A stretch of 64,000 nucleotides of DNA, from positions 62,001 to 126,000 of the forward strand of contig JAWVFH010000008.1 of NCBI GenBank assembly GCA_033856255.1, in the 5' to 3' direction. Shown one piece after another: positions 16,708-24,913 of the stretch. The notes under the pieces are model-generated. The model ran no database searches, was not told where the DNA came from, and was given only the letters and a program-made list of their open reading frames with translations. This stretch comes from WHSW01 sp033856255. Its GTDB lineage: Bacteria; Actinomycetota; Thermoleophilia; Solirubrobacterales; 70-9. Positions within the stretch are counted from its first letter, which is position 1; each line of letters opens with the position of its first letter. The translations under genes and the position numbers were made by a program.

Positions 16708-17585
16708 GGGTCCTCGTCACCGGCTCGACCGGGCTCGTCGGACGGGCCTGCGCGGCGCGCCTGGCCGAGCTCGGTCACGAGGTGATCGGCGCCGCCCGCG
16801 GCGAGAGCGGCGACCCGTCGTACGCGGCCGAAGTCCGGGTCGACCTCGCCGACCCGGCCTCCGACCTGGGGCTCGCCGAGGCGACCGGCCCCTGCGAGGC
16901 GATCGTGCACGCGGCCGCGAGCCGCAGCCGCGATGACGCCGACGCCGAGATCGCGCTCGTCAACTGCCTCGGCACACAGCGGATGCTGGCTCTGGCGACC
17001 GCTTGGGATAGCGCCGCCTTCGTCTACATCTCCGGGGTGACGGTGATCGGGTCGCCTCGCGACCTGCCGGTGACGGAGGAGCACCCGGCCGCGCCGCCGA
17101 ACGCCTACCTGGCGAGCAAGCTCTTCGGCGAGCAGCTCGCCGCCGTCGCCGGTGGCCCTCTGCGCACCTGCTCGCTGCGGCTCACGGCGCCGGTCGGGCC
17201 GCTGATGCCGGCCGACCGGATCGTCGCCGTGTTCGTCCAGCGCGCCCTCGCCGGCGAGCCGCTCGTGCTCGCCGGCACCGGCGGGCGCCGGCAGGATTAC
17301 ATCGACGTCCGCGACGCCGCCGTCGCCGTCGGGCTGGCGCTCGAGCGCCCGGCGACCGGGGTCCTCAACGTCGCCGCCGGGGAGTCGATCTCCAACCGCG
17401 AGCTGGCGGAGCTCTGCGTCTCGACGCTCGCCTCCGCCTCACCGATCGAGTACTCGGGCTCCGATCCGGCCGACGACCTCGACTGGGCCGTCTCGATCGA
17501 GCGGGCCTCCTCCGAGCTCGGCTGGAGGCCGGAACGGCGCCTCGAGAGCACGATCGGCGAACTGGCCGCGCGCTTCAGCGCCTAG
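16704..17585 (+). CDS. NAD-dependent epimerase/dehydratase (extended SDR)
   Basis: 293 residues. The N-terminal TGSTGLVG nucleotide-binding loop, the HAAA strand near 72-75 and the catalytic pair Tyr-x-x-x-Lys (YLASK) near 133-137 mark an extended short-chain dehydrogenase acting on a nucleotide-sugar or related substrate. Catalytic Ser/Thr is plausible in the YISGVTV segment. Family members include UDP-glucose epimerases, dTDP-sugar dehydratases and reductases; I cannot choose among them. It begins inside the stop of the ATP-grasp gene (ATGA), implying shared translation and pathway. It ends 4 bases before the convergent GT4 gene. Confidence 0.85.
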   Translation: MRVLVTGSTGLVGRACAARLAELGHEVIGAARGESGDPSYAAEVRVDLADPASDLGLAEATGPCEAIVHAAASRSRDDADAEIALVNCLGTQRMLALATAWDSAAFVYISGVTVIGSPRDLPVTEEHPAAPPNAYLASKLFGEQLAAVAGGPLRTCSLRLTAPVGPLMPADRIVAVFVQRALAGEPLVLAGTGGRRQDYIDVRDAAVAVGLALERPATGVLNVAAGESISNRELAELCVSTLASASPIEYSGSDPADDLDWAVSIERASSELGWRPERRLESTIGELAARFSA

Positions 17586-17589
17586 ACCT

Positions 17590-18675
17590 CTATCCGGCGA
17601 CCCGCTCGTAGACGGCCTCATAGCGTTCGACGACCTTTGCCCATTCGTAGTCCGCGGCCCGCTCGCGGCAGGCGGCGGCGGTCGCCGGATCGGCGGCGAG
17701 GTCGAGCGCCGCCGCCATCGCCCGGGCCAGGTCCTCCTCGTCATCGGGCTCGAACAGGCGGCCGACCGATTCCTCGGTGACGATCTCGGGCACGGCGCCC
17801 GAGCGCGACCCGACCACGGGCGTGCCGGCCGCCAGGGACTCGATGAGGACGAGGCCGAACGCTTCCTCTACCGAGGGCAAGACGGTCGCCCAGGCGCGTC
17901 CGTAGAGGCGCGCCAGCTCGGCGCCGGAGGGGGTCAGCAACTCGGCGCCCGGAGGCGGCTCGGCGAGCCCGGCGCTCATCCAGGGATCGGCCCCCGCGGC
18001 GACAAGGAGGGTTGCGTCGGGCCGTTGCTGGCGCAGCAGCTCGAAGGCCCGGAAGAGCAGCGCCCCGCGCTTGCGCGGGTCACCGAGGCTGGCGGGACAG
18101 AGCAGCGTCGGGCGCTCGTCGCGATCCGAACCGAGGTCGAAGTCGGCGGCGGCGACGCCGCCGGGCAGCACCACCGGGTCACGCAGCAGGTAGTCGCGAA
18201 ACGGCCGCGCCGCGGCCGCGCTGAGCACCGAGCACTCGTCCGCCTCGCGGGCGATCTCGAGCAGCATCGCCAGCCGCCGGCGCCGGGCTACCAGGTACTC
18301 GCGGGTCGGGATCCCGTGCAGGGTCGCGACGACCGGCGGGCCGCCCAGGGCGCGTGCCCGCACGGCCGCCCAGGAGTCGCTGGGGAAGAACGAGTGGGCG
18401 ACGTCGAAGCCTGCGCCGCGCAGCGAGCGGATCACGTTGGGGACGTTGACCAGGTGGTACTCGTAGCCGGAGAGGCCCGGCGGCGCCGGCAGCCGGCGGT
18501 TGCGCCGAACGCGGAAGCCGTCCTCGGAGCCGGTCACGGGGCCGCCCCGATGACTGGTCACAACCGTCACCTCGTGGCCGCGCACGGCGAGCGCGACGGC
18601 GAGGTCGTGGATCAGCCGCTCGCTGCCCCGCCGCACCTCGGGCCAGTAGGTCGGATGGCAGAGGGCGACCCGCAT
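17590..18675 (-). CDS. Family 4 glycosyltransferase
   Basis: 361 residues in GT-B fold. The N-terminal half starts MRVALCHPTYWPEVRRGSER, with a donor/acceptor glycine loop. The C-terminal half contains the GT4 signature E-x7-E (EEAFGLVLIE near 280-290), which holds the nucleotide-sugar ribose and phosphate. Retaining transfer from an NDP- or GDP-sugar at the cytoplasmic face is expected. Last gene of a minus-strand operon GT-C (19627), GT2 (18683), GT4, with 7 bases to the preceding gene. Confidence 0.87.
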   Translation of the reverse strand: MRVALCHPTYWPEVRRGSERLIHDLAVALAVRGHEVTVVTSHRGGPVTGSEDGFRVRRNRRLPAPPGLSGYEYHLVNVPNVIRSLRGAGFDVAHSFFPSDSWAAVRARALGGPPVVATLHGIPTREYLVARRRRLAMLLEIAREADECSVLSAAAARPFRDYLLRDPVVLPGGVAAADFDLGSDRDERPTLLCPASLGDPRKRGALLFRAFELLRQQRPDATLLVAAGADPWMSAGLAEPPPGAELLTPSGAELARLYGRAWATVLPSVEEAFGLVLIESLAAGTPVVGSRSGAVPEIVTEESVGRLFEPDDEEDLARAMAAALDLAADPATAAACRERAADYEWAKVVERYEAVYERVAG

Positions 18676-18682
18676 CGGCCGC

Positions 18683-19630
18683 TCAGATCACCGGCGAGCG
18701 GTGGCGGACGGCGCCGCGCACCGTCGCCGCGAGCTCGGCCAGGTCGACCGCGACGCCGGCCGGCAGGTGGGCGCAGAAGGCCGCCAGCGAACGGGGCGTG
18801 CGCGGCGCGGCGCGCAGGTGGGCGGCCAGCGCCGCCGCCGGGTAGGGGGCGATCGCGAGCCAGCCGAGCCTCGTTCGCGGCAGGGCGGCGGCACCCGCCA
18901 GCGCCAGCGCCAGCCGCGCGTGGGTGCGGTTGGCGAACAGCCCGCGGGGCAGCCGGCGCCGCTGGCGCGGATGGCGGGCGAGGACGAGGGCCAGCGCCTC
19001 GCGCCGGCGCGCCTCGCGGATCGCGCTCACGAGCGAGCGGTCGATCACCGCGTGGCGAACGGTCGCCTCGGGCGCGTAGACCGCCCGCGCGCCGCCCTCC
19101 TCGGCGCGCAGGCCGAGGTCCGTGTCCTCGCCCCAGGCCGAGGGAAACGCCTCGTCGAAGCCGCCGGTCGCCTCCAGCACCGCCCGCGGGTACGCGATGT
19201 TGCAGGTCTCGAACCAGGGGCTGGGACCGTCGATCTCGACGCTGCGGGCGAGCCCGTAGAGCAGGTGCCGCTCGTCCGGGTCCGGGAGGGTGCGGCCCTG
19301 GACGATCCCGCCGTCGGCCGCCCCAAGCAGCCGCTCCAGCCACTCGGGCTGCGGACGGCAATCGTCGTCGGTGAAGGCGATCAGAGGCGCCCGCGCCGAG
19401 CGCCAGCCGAGGTTTCGCTGGGCGGCCGGCCCGGCCACGTCCGAGCGCAGGAAGCGGGCATCCAGACCATCCGGCGCCGAGGCGAACGGCGGCCTCGAGT
19501 CGGGTGCGCGGACGACGACGACCTCGAAGCGATCGCGATCCAGGGTCTGATCGGCGAGCGCCTCGAGCGCGAAGCGCAACCGCGTCTCCCGCGCCCGCGT
19601 GGGTATGACGACGGCGACCTCGGCGCTCAT
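18683..19630 (-). CDS. Family 2 glycosyltransferase
   Basis: 315 residues. GT-A fold with VAVVIPTRARE, a TDDDCRP metal/nucleotide motif near residues 91-97, and the second half GGFDEAFPSAWGEDTDLGLR, where the ED-x-D element supplies the catalytic base in GT2 enzymes. No membrane helices of the GtrB type are obvious, though the C-terminus is rich in Ala/Leu and may sit on the membrane. The ATG overlaps the stop of the GT-C gene by 4 bases. Likely adds a sugar to a lipid-linked glycan. Confidence 0.86.
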   Translation of the reverse strand: MSAEVAVVIPTRARETRLRFALEALADQTLDRDRFEVVVVRAPDSRPPFASAPDGLDARFLRSDVAGPAAQRNLGWRSARAPLIAFTDDDCRPQPEWLERLLGAADGGIVQGRTLPDPDERHLLYGLARSVEIDGPSPWFETCNIAYPRAVLEATGGFDEAFPSAWGEDTDLGLRAEEGGARAVYAPEATVRHAVIDRSLVSAIREARRREALALVLARHPRQRRRLPRGLFANRTHARLALALAGAAALPRTRLGWLAIAPYPAAALAAHLRAAPRTPRSLAAFCAHLPAGVAVDLAELAATVRGAVRHRSPVI

Positions 19631-21699
19631 CCGGGCTCAGCGTAGAGCGCCAGACGCTCGCTGCGGGCGACCTCCTGGTACCCGGCCGCACGCGCCCAGC
19701 GTTCCTCGGCCACATGCGGCTTCGGCACCTGTCCGAGGCCGATCACGAGCAGGTCGTAGTCGCCGTCGCGAAGCGCCTCCGCGAACGGCGCCCGGGCCCG
19801 GTACTCGCTCAGCTTGCCGTCGGCGAGCGGGCCGACGTAGGCGACCTCGTTGTCGATCCGGGGGCCGAACAGGGGCCAGGCCGGTGGGTAGCCGTCCAGG
19901 CTCCAGTTGCCCGCCAGGCCGATCCGGGTGCCGGGCGCCGCCGCCGCGGCGGCTTCGAAGCTCGGGTCGAGGCCCTCGTAGCGATGGTCGTTGTAGCGGC
20001 GCTGGATCGCGTACCCGCCGGCGACCAGCACGATCGTCAGCGCCGCTGTCACGCCGGCGATCAGCGCCGGCCGGCGGGCCGGAGCGACCCGGGCGAGCAG
20101 ACCGGGCCCGAACCGCCAGGCCGCCAGCGCCAGCCCGAGCAGGCCGAAGGCGGCGATGAACGAGTTGCGGGCGGCGCTCGTGAACATGACCTCGAAGCTC
20201 TGGCGGATCCCGTCGGCGATCGCGATCAGGGCGACGAGCTCGATCGCGATCCTCCACCGCGCCGGGACCTGAGCAGCGACCCAGGCGCCGAGCGGGGCGG
20301 CGAGGATCAGCGCCGGTACGAGGTAGCGAGTGTTCGGCGTCGCCAGGCTCGGGGCGTCCAGGGCCCCACCCGCGGTCCCCGGCAGGAACAGGTAGACGAC
20401 CGCGAGCGCGAGCGCGGCGGCGGCGCTGGTCAGGACCACGGCGCGTTGCGGGCTGCGGCCGCGAAAGGCGAGCACCGCGGCTCCCGCGGCCCCGGCGACC
20501 AGCGCCAGGCCGGCGATCGACAGCCCCTCCTCGAAGGCCGGCAGGAAGTAGTCCTTCCAGATCTCGGGCCGCCAGAAATAGTCGGCGATCGTGCGGCCGG
20601 TCTGCTCGACGATCCCGAACGCCGGTGCGTCGAAGAGGTTCACCCCGGCGAACCCCACCCTTGCCGGGTAGAACGGGTCCCCCGACTCGATCAGGTTCCG
20701 CACCAGCCAGAAGCCGCCGGCGAGGAGGACGATCGCCGAGACGGTGAGCAGCCGGCGGGCGACGAGCCGCCATGGCAGGCGCCCGATCAGCATCGCCGCG
20801 ACCCAGACCCCGATCACCACCGGGATCCCGGTCACGCCGTACCACTTGGTGCCGAAGGCGATCCCGAGGGCGACGCCGGCGATCACGAGCTCGCCGGAGC
20901 GGCCGGTGCGCGCGTGCCGGGTGAGGAACAGCGCCCCCGTCGCCAGGCCGGCGAGCAGCGGGGCGTCGGCCATCAGCGTGTCCGTGACCGGGACGTTGAC
21001 CGCCGGAACCGAGACGATCAGCGCCGCGAAGATCACCGCCGTCGCGCGGGCGGCCCCCAGCTCGCGTCCGGTGGCGAACACCGCGGTGGCCGCGATCCCC
21101 AGGAAGGCGTAGTTGACGAGGCGCACGAACGCGTCGTTGAGCCAGGGCAGGATCGCCGAGGTCAGCAGCAGGTCCCCGTTCTGGGGGTACTGGGCGGTGG
21201 GCAGCCCGGGAATGAACTGGTCGACGCGCCAGACCGTCCCGGTCTGGATCAGGCGCCCGATCCCCGGCAGGTGGAAGGCGAGCGCATCGGTGTTCGAGGG
21301 CGCGAGCGGCGCCCGCAGATAGAGGCTGGCGAAGACGAACACGCCCAGTGCTCCGGCGGCGAGGGCCGCGATCGCGATCGAGGCCGCGTCCGAGCGCGGG
21401 GTCTCGAGCCCGGCCTCGGCCGCGGGTGGAGCGCCCGCTCGCCTCGCCGCCAGGTGGGCGGCAAGCGCCAGCGCGGCGGCGGCGATCAGGGCCGACTCAC
21501 GGCTCAACAGTCCGAGCACGGCCGGCAGCAGGTGGGCGAGGACGAGCGCCCAGGCCGCGAGCGCGGCGATCGCGAGCATCCGGGGCGTCGAGCGCAGCCC
21601 CGCCGAGATCGCCACCTGCCCCCGAGCCCCCGCCAGCACCGCCAGCCCGACCGTGGCGGCGAAGAAAGCCAGGCCCACGAAATAGTCGCCGGCTGACAC
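19627..21699 (-). CDS. GT-C family membrane glycosyltransferase (GT39/83-like), paralogue 2
   Basis: 690 residues from a GTG at 21699; the frame stays open to 22281 but upstream of the GTG it only shadows another gene. About 14 membrane helices and a short soluble C-terminus. The first outside loop SNTDALAFHLPGIGRL carries the catalytic-type aspartate, followed by a YPQNGD block. It is paralogous to 10615-12657 (same start, same loops, same C-terminal module). A TAATCT box lies 8 bases before the GTG, suggesting a leaderless or nearly leaderless transcript. First gene of the GT-C/GT2/GT4 operon. Confidence 0.76.
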   Translation of the reverse strand: MSAGDYFVGLAFFAATVGLAVLAGARGQVAISAGLRSTPRMLAIAALAAWALVLAHLLPAVLGLLSRESALIAAAALALAAHLAARRAGAPPAAEAGLETPRSDAASIAIAALAAGALGVFVFASLYLRAPLAPSNTDALAFHLPGIGRLIQTGTVWRVDQFIPGLPTAQYPQNGDLLLTSAILPWLNDAFVRLVNYAFLGIAATAVFATGRELGAARATAVIFAALIVSVPAVNVPVTDTLMADAPLLAGLATGALFLTRHARTGRSGELVIAGVALGIAFGTKWYGVTGIPVVIGVWVAAMLIGRLPWRLVARRLLTVSAIVLLAGGFWLVRNLIESGDPFYPARVGFAGVNLFDAPAFGIVEQTGRTIADYFWRPEIWKDYFLPAFEEGLSIAGLALVAGAAGAAVLAFRGRSPQRAVVLTSAAAALALAVVYLFLPGTAGGALDAPSLATPNTRYLVPALILAAPLGAWVAAQVPARWRIAIELVALIAIADGIRQSFEVMFTSAARNSFIAAFGLLGLALAAWRFGPGLLARVAPARRPALIAGVTAALTIVLVAGGYAIQRRYNDHRYEGLDPSFEAAAAAAPGTRIGLAGNWSLDGYPPAWPLFGPRIDNEVAYVGPLADGKLSEYRARAPFAEALRDGDYDLLVIGLGQVPKPHVAEERWARAAGYQEVARSERLALYAEPG

Positions 21700-21759
21700 G
21701 GGTCGCGAGATTACCCGTGCCCCGGGTCGCGGAAGCCGGGCCGCGGAAATCCTCGCCGG

Positions 21760-21765
21760 TAGGCT
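21760..21765 (+). promoter_or_regulatory. Candidate leaderless -10 box of the GT2 gene at 21773
   Basis: TAGGCT ends 7 bases before the GTG. This spacing recurs at many transcription-unit heads here and would put the transcript start at the start codon. Confidence 0.5.
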
Positions 21766-21772
21766 GCGCCCC

Positions 21773-22777
21773 GTGGAGCGCAAGGCGATGCGGGAGGACC
21801 CGGATCCGCGCGGTCCCGAGGTAGCGGTCGTGGTCCCGACGCGCAATCGGCGCCCGCGTCTGGAGGCGCTGCTGGACGCGCTCGCGGCCCAGACCGTGCC
21901 CGCGGATCGCTTCGAGGTGATCGTCGTCGATGACGCCTCCGGCGACGGCACCGCCGAGTACCTGCGTGAGCGAGCGCCGGCGGCCCCGTTTTGCCTCGAG
22001 CCGCTGGTCCTGGCGCGCAACGAGGGCCGCGCCGCGGCCCGCGAGCGTGGCTGGCGCAGCGCCCGGGCGCCCCTGATCGCCTTTGTCGACGACGATTGCG
22101 TGCCCGATCCCGGCTGGCTCGAGGCGGCGCTCGACGCGCACCGGCGGCTACCGGACGCGATCCTCCAGGGCCGCACCGAGCCGATCGCCCTGGAGCTGGC
22201 CTCGACGGGACCGCTGCGGAAACCGTTCACGCGCACGATCCGCGTCGACGCCCTCGACCCGGGCTTCCAGACCTGCAACATCTTCTACCCGCGGCAACTG
22301 CTGGAGCGGATCGACGGCTTCGACACCGATGCCTTCGGGCTCGTCCACGGCGGCGAGGACTCCGACCTCGCCTGGCGCGCGATCGCCACCGGAGCCCGCG
22401 CCGCCTTCGTCCGCGAGGCGCTGGTCGCGCACGCGGTCAACTGGCAGGGCCCCGTCGGCAAGCTGCGCTTTGCGGCGAGCTGGGAGCTGAAGGCCTACGC
22501 GCGCCATCCGGGCCTCCGCCGGGCGCACTTCACCCACCGGCTGTTCTGGAAGAACTCGCATTACCTCTTCGCCCGCGCCGCCCTCGCGGCGGCATTGCCC
22601 CGGCGGCTGCGCTTCCTCGCTCCCTGGCTGGTCCTGCCGTACGTTCGCGATCTGCTCGCCCGTGGGCGGGTCGAGGGCGGCGGCGCGTTGCTGGCGCCGT
22701 ACTACGTCCTCCACGACGCGATCGAGGTGGTCACCGTGTTGCGGGCGGCCCTCCGCTACCGGACGCCGATGCTCTGA
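21773..22777 (+). CDS. Family 2 glycosyltransferase
   Basis: 334 residues. GT-A domain with VAVVVPTRNRRPR, VIVVDDASGDGT (near 47-58), the metal site VDDDCVPD near 103-110, and GGEDSDLAWR in the second half. The C-terminal quarter is hydrophobic and basic, suggesting peripheral membrane contact. It closely resembles in motif order the other GT2 proteins of the locus, and lies between divergent and convergent glycosyltransferase units. The GTG start is supported by a TAGGCT box 7 bases upstream. Confidence 0.87.
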   Translation: MERKAMREDPDPRGPEVAVVVPTRNRRPRLEALLDALAAQTVPADRFEVIVVDDASGDGTAEYLRERAPAAPFCLEPLVLARNEGRAAARERGWRSARAPLIAFVDDDCVPDPGWLEAALDAHRRLPDAILQGRTEPIALELASTGPLRKPFTRTIRVDALDPGFQTCNIFYPRQLLERIDGFDTDAFGLVHGGEDSDLAWRAIATGARAAFVREALVAHAVNWQGPVGKLRFAASWELKAYARHPGLRRAHFTHRLFWKNSHYLFARAALAAALPRRLRFLAPWLVLPYVRDLLARGRVEGGGALLAPYYVLHDAIEVVTVLRAALRYRTPML

Positions 22778-22784
22778 GCGGCGG

Positions 22785-24875
22785 TCAGTGGCGGGCGGCA
22801 CCGATCAGCGCCAACAACCGCTCCGCCTCACGGTTCGTGTTGCAGCGCTCGATCACGAACGCGCGTCCGGCGTCCCCCATCGCCGCTCGCCGCTCGGCCG
22901 GCAGCGAGAGCAGCTCGGCGATCGCCGTCGCGAGCCCCTCCGGTGACCCCGGCGCGACCAGCCTCCCCCATTCGGGGGAGACGATCTCAGGGAGGCCGAC
23001 CGCGTCACTGGCGACCACCGGCACGGCCATCGCCATCGCCTCCTTGACCACGACCGGCATCGAATCGCGATCGCCGTCGCCGGCGATCACGGAGGGCATC
23101 GCCAGGAGGTCGGCGCGCTCGAGCAGTTCGCGCACGGCCTGCGAGTCGGGGACCGCCGGCAGCTCGACCACCGACTCGAGCCCGAGCTCGCCGATCAGAC
23201 TCTCGAAACTGCCCCGCAGCGGGCCCTCCCCCGCGATCACCATCTGAATCGGCTCCCCGCCGCGCACGAGGATCCCGGCGGCCGCGATCAGATGCTCGAA
23301 GCCTTTCTTCTCCACGTAGCGGCCGATCGCGACCACGGTCCGCCCGCCCGGATAAGGGGTCCGGCGGCGAAACCGGTCGGCGTCGACACCCATGATCACC
23401 GTGTGAACCTTGGCGGCTCCATCGCCGTCGAGCATCTCCTGCAGGTCGAGGCGGGTGTACTCGCACGAGGCGGCGACGAAGTCCGCCGCCGCCAGCTTCC
23501 CGAGCAGGCCCGTCGGCCGGGCGTAGATGTCGTACGCGTGCGCCGCGATGCTCACCGGGACGCCCGCCAGGCCTCCGGCGCGCAGCGCGTGCGTTGCGGC
23601 CGGCGAAGCGAAGTGCACGTGCAGGTGATCGTCGCCGGCGGCGGCGAGGCGGCGAACCAGGGGCGCCAGCCCGCGCAGCGGCAGGCGCTCGGCGGCCGGC
23701 CAGCGCCGCCGGGTGAGCAGGTCGCGAGCGCAGCGCACCGGATGGCGGCCGGCGAGCCAGGCCAGCGCCGCCAGGCGTTGGGTGCGGCCCTCGTCCTCGA
23801 GGTAATTGACCCGCAGCCCTCGCGCCCCGCCGAGCAGGGGGCGCTCAGGCCGCGCTGCGGCCTCGACCCGGACCGCCGCACCGGCCCGCCGCAGCGCCGC
23901 GATCTCGCTTGCGACGAAGGTCTCCGAGACGGCCGGGAAGGTGTCGACCACGATCACGATCCCACCCTCGCCGTCAATTGGACCGGCCGCCGGTGAGGCG
24001 TTGCCGCGCCGGTACCCAAGCCCGCGGGAAACCGCAACGGCGCCGTCGACCAGCTTCAGCCGGGCGCGCTCCAGTTGTCCGCGCAGCGCGAACCCGGGAG
24101 CGCCGACCAGCGCCCGCCCGACGGCGGCGCCGGTTCGCGGCGGCGGCGAGGAACCGGGATGGCGGCGGTTCTGCCAGGCGTTGCCCGCCGCCCAGCGGCC
24201 GACCTGGGCGGTCAACCCGCGCAGCGACGACTGCGGAGGATGGGAGACGCGGGCCTCGGGACGCGCGTCGATCCGCCAGCCCCTGGCGCCCAGGCGCCAG
24301 CAGAACTCGATGTCGCCGCCGGAGAGGATGCCCTCGGTGAACCCGCCGACGTCGGCCCAGCTGCGACGGCGGACGAGCACGTTGCCGGTTGCCGCGGCGG
24401 GCCCGAACGGAAGCTCCAGCGTGCGGCCCTGATCGACGTTGTGGCGCGCGACCGCCCAGCGCGCGGCGACCGTGGGCGGCGCCGAACCAGGGTCGATCGC
24501 ACCCGCGAGGGCGCCGACGTCGGGATCGACGGGGGCGCTGAAGTAGGCCGCCAGCAGACCCGGATCCGGGTCGCAATCGGCGTCGGTGAACAGCAGCCAC
24601 TCGTTGGCCGCGCGTTCGGCGCCGACGTTGCGGGCGTAGTAGGCGGAGCGCTGATCGCTCGCCTCGACCACCTGGAAACGCTCCGGAAGCTCGCCCCAGT
24701 CGCCGGCCTGCCCGCCGCTGTTGTCGGCGATCACGACCTCGTCGGCGTCTCCGAGGCGCAACCGCGCCAGTCGGCCCAGCGCTGCCACCGCCTCAGTGGC
24801 GCCGCCGGCGAACGGCACGACCACGCTCACCGGTGGCCGTCGACCGGCCTCGGCCGCGGGCTCATCCGTCATCAT
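22785..24875 (-). CDS. GT2-GT4 fusion glycosyltransferase
   Basis: 696 residues joining two glycosyltransferases. Residues 1-300 are a GT-A family 2 domain (VSVVVPFAGG, DEVVIADNSGG, metal site FTDADCDPD near 95-103, GGDIEFCWR). Residues 305-695 are a GT-B family 4 domain (VIVVDTFPAVSETFVASE, HVHFA, AIGRYVEKKGFEHL, and the E-x7-E region DSMPVVVKEAMA). The two active sites could add two sugars in sequence to one acceptor. The reading frame is unbroken. Two ATGs begin the gene; a TAGAGT box lies 7 bases before the first. It is convergent with the GT2 gene at 21773 (7-base gap). Confidence 0.88.
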   Translation of the reverse strand: MMTDEPAAEAGRRPPVSVVVPFAGGATEAVAALGRLARLRLGDADEVVIADNSGGQAGDWGELPERFQVVEASDQRSAYYARNVGAERAANEWLLFTDADCDPDPGLLAAYFSAPVDPDVGALAGAIDPGSAPPTVAARWAVARHNVDQGRTLELPFGPAAATGNVLVRRRSWADVGGFTEGILSGGDIEFCWRLGARGWRIDARPEARVSHPPQSSLRGLTAQVGRWAAGNAWQNRRHPGSSPPPRTGAAVGRALVGAPGFALRGQLERARLKLVDGAVAVSRGLGYRRGNASPAAGPIDGEGGIVIVVDTFPAVSETFVASEIAALRRAGAAVRVEAAARPERPLLGGARGLRVNYLEDEGRTQRLAALAWLAGRHPVRCARDLLTRRRWPAAERLPLRGLAPLVRRLAAAGDDHLHVHFASPAATHALRAGGLAGVPVSIAAHAYDIYARPTGLLGKLAAADFVAASCEYTRLDLQEMLDGDGAAKVHTVIMGVDADRFRRRTPYPGGRTVVAIGRYVEKKGFEHLIAAAGILVRGGEPIQMVIAGEGPLRGSFESLIGELGLESVVELPAVPDSQAVRELLERADLLAMPSVIAGDGDRDSMPVVVKEAMAMAVPVVASDAVGLPEIVSPEWGRLVAPGSPEGLATAIAELLSLPAERRAAMGDAGRAFVIERCNTNREAERLLALIGAARH

Positions 24876-24882
24876 CAGGCGA

Positions 24883-24888
24883 ACTCTA
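24883..24888 (-). promoter_or_regulatory. Candidate leaderless -10 box of the GT2-GT4 gene
   Basis: TAGAGT on the minus strand, 7 bases before the first ATG at 24875. Confidence 0.5.
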
Positions 24889-24897
24889 GGTGTGACC

Positions 24898-24905
24898 CGG
24901 GGAGG
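24898..24905 (+). promoter_or_regulatory. Shine-Dalgarno site pointing to a non-standard start
   Basis: CGGGGAGG-like purine run (GGAGG at 24900-24904). The only codon at good distance in the GT2 frame is ATC at 24914, 9 bases downstream; no ATG, GTG or TTG fits. Confidence 0.45.
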
Positions 24906-24913
24906 TCAACGCG

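Noticed and set aside
19714..21696. 660-codon open frame on the plus strand opposite the second GT-C gene
   Set aside because: Same composition bias and no recognisable motif; shadow of the minus-strand gene.
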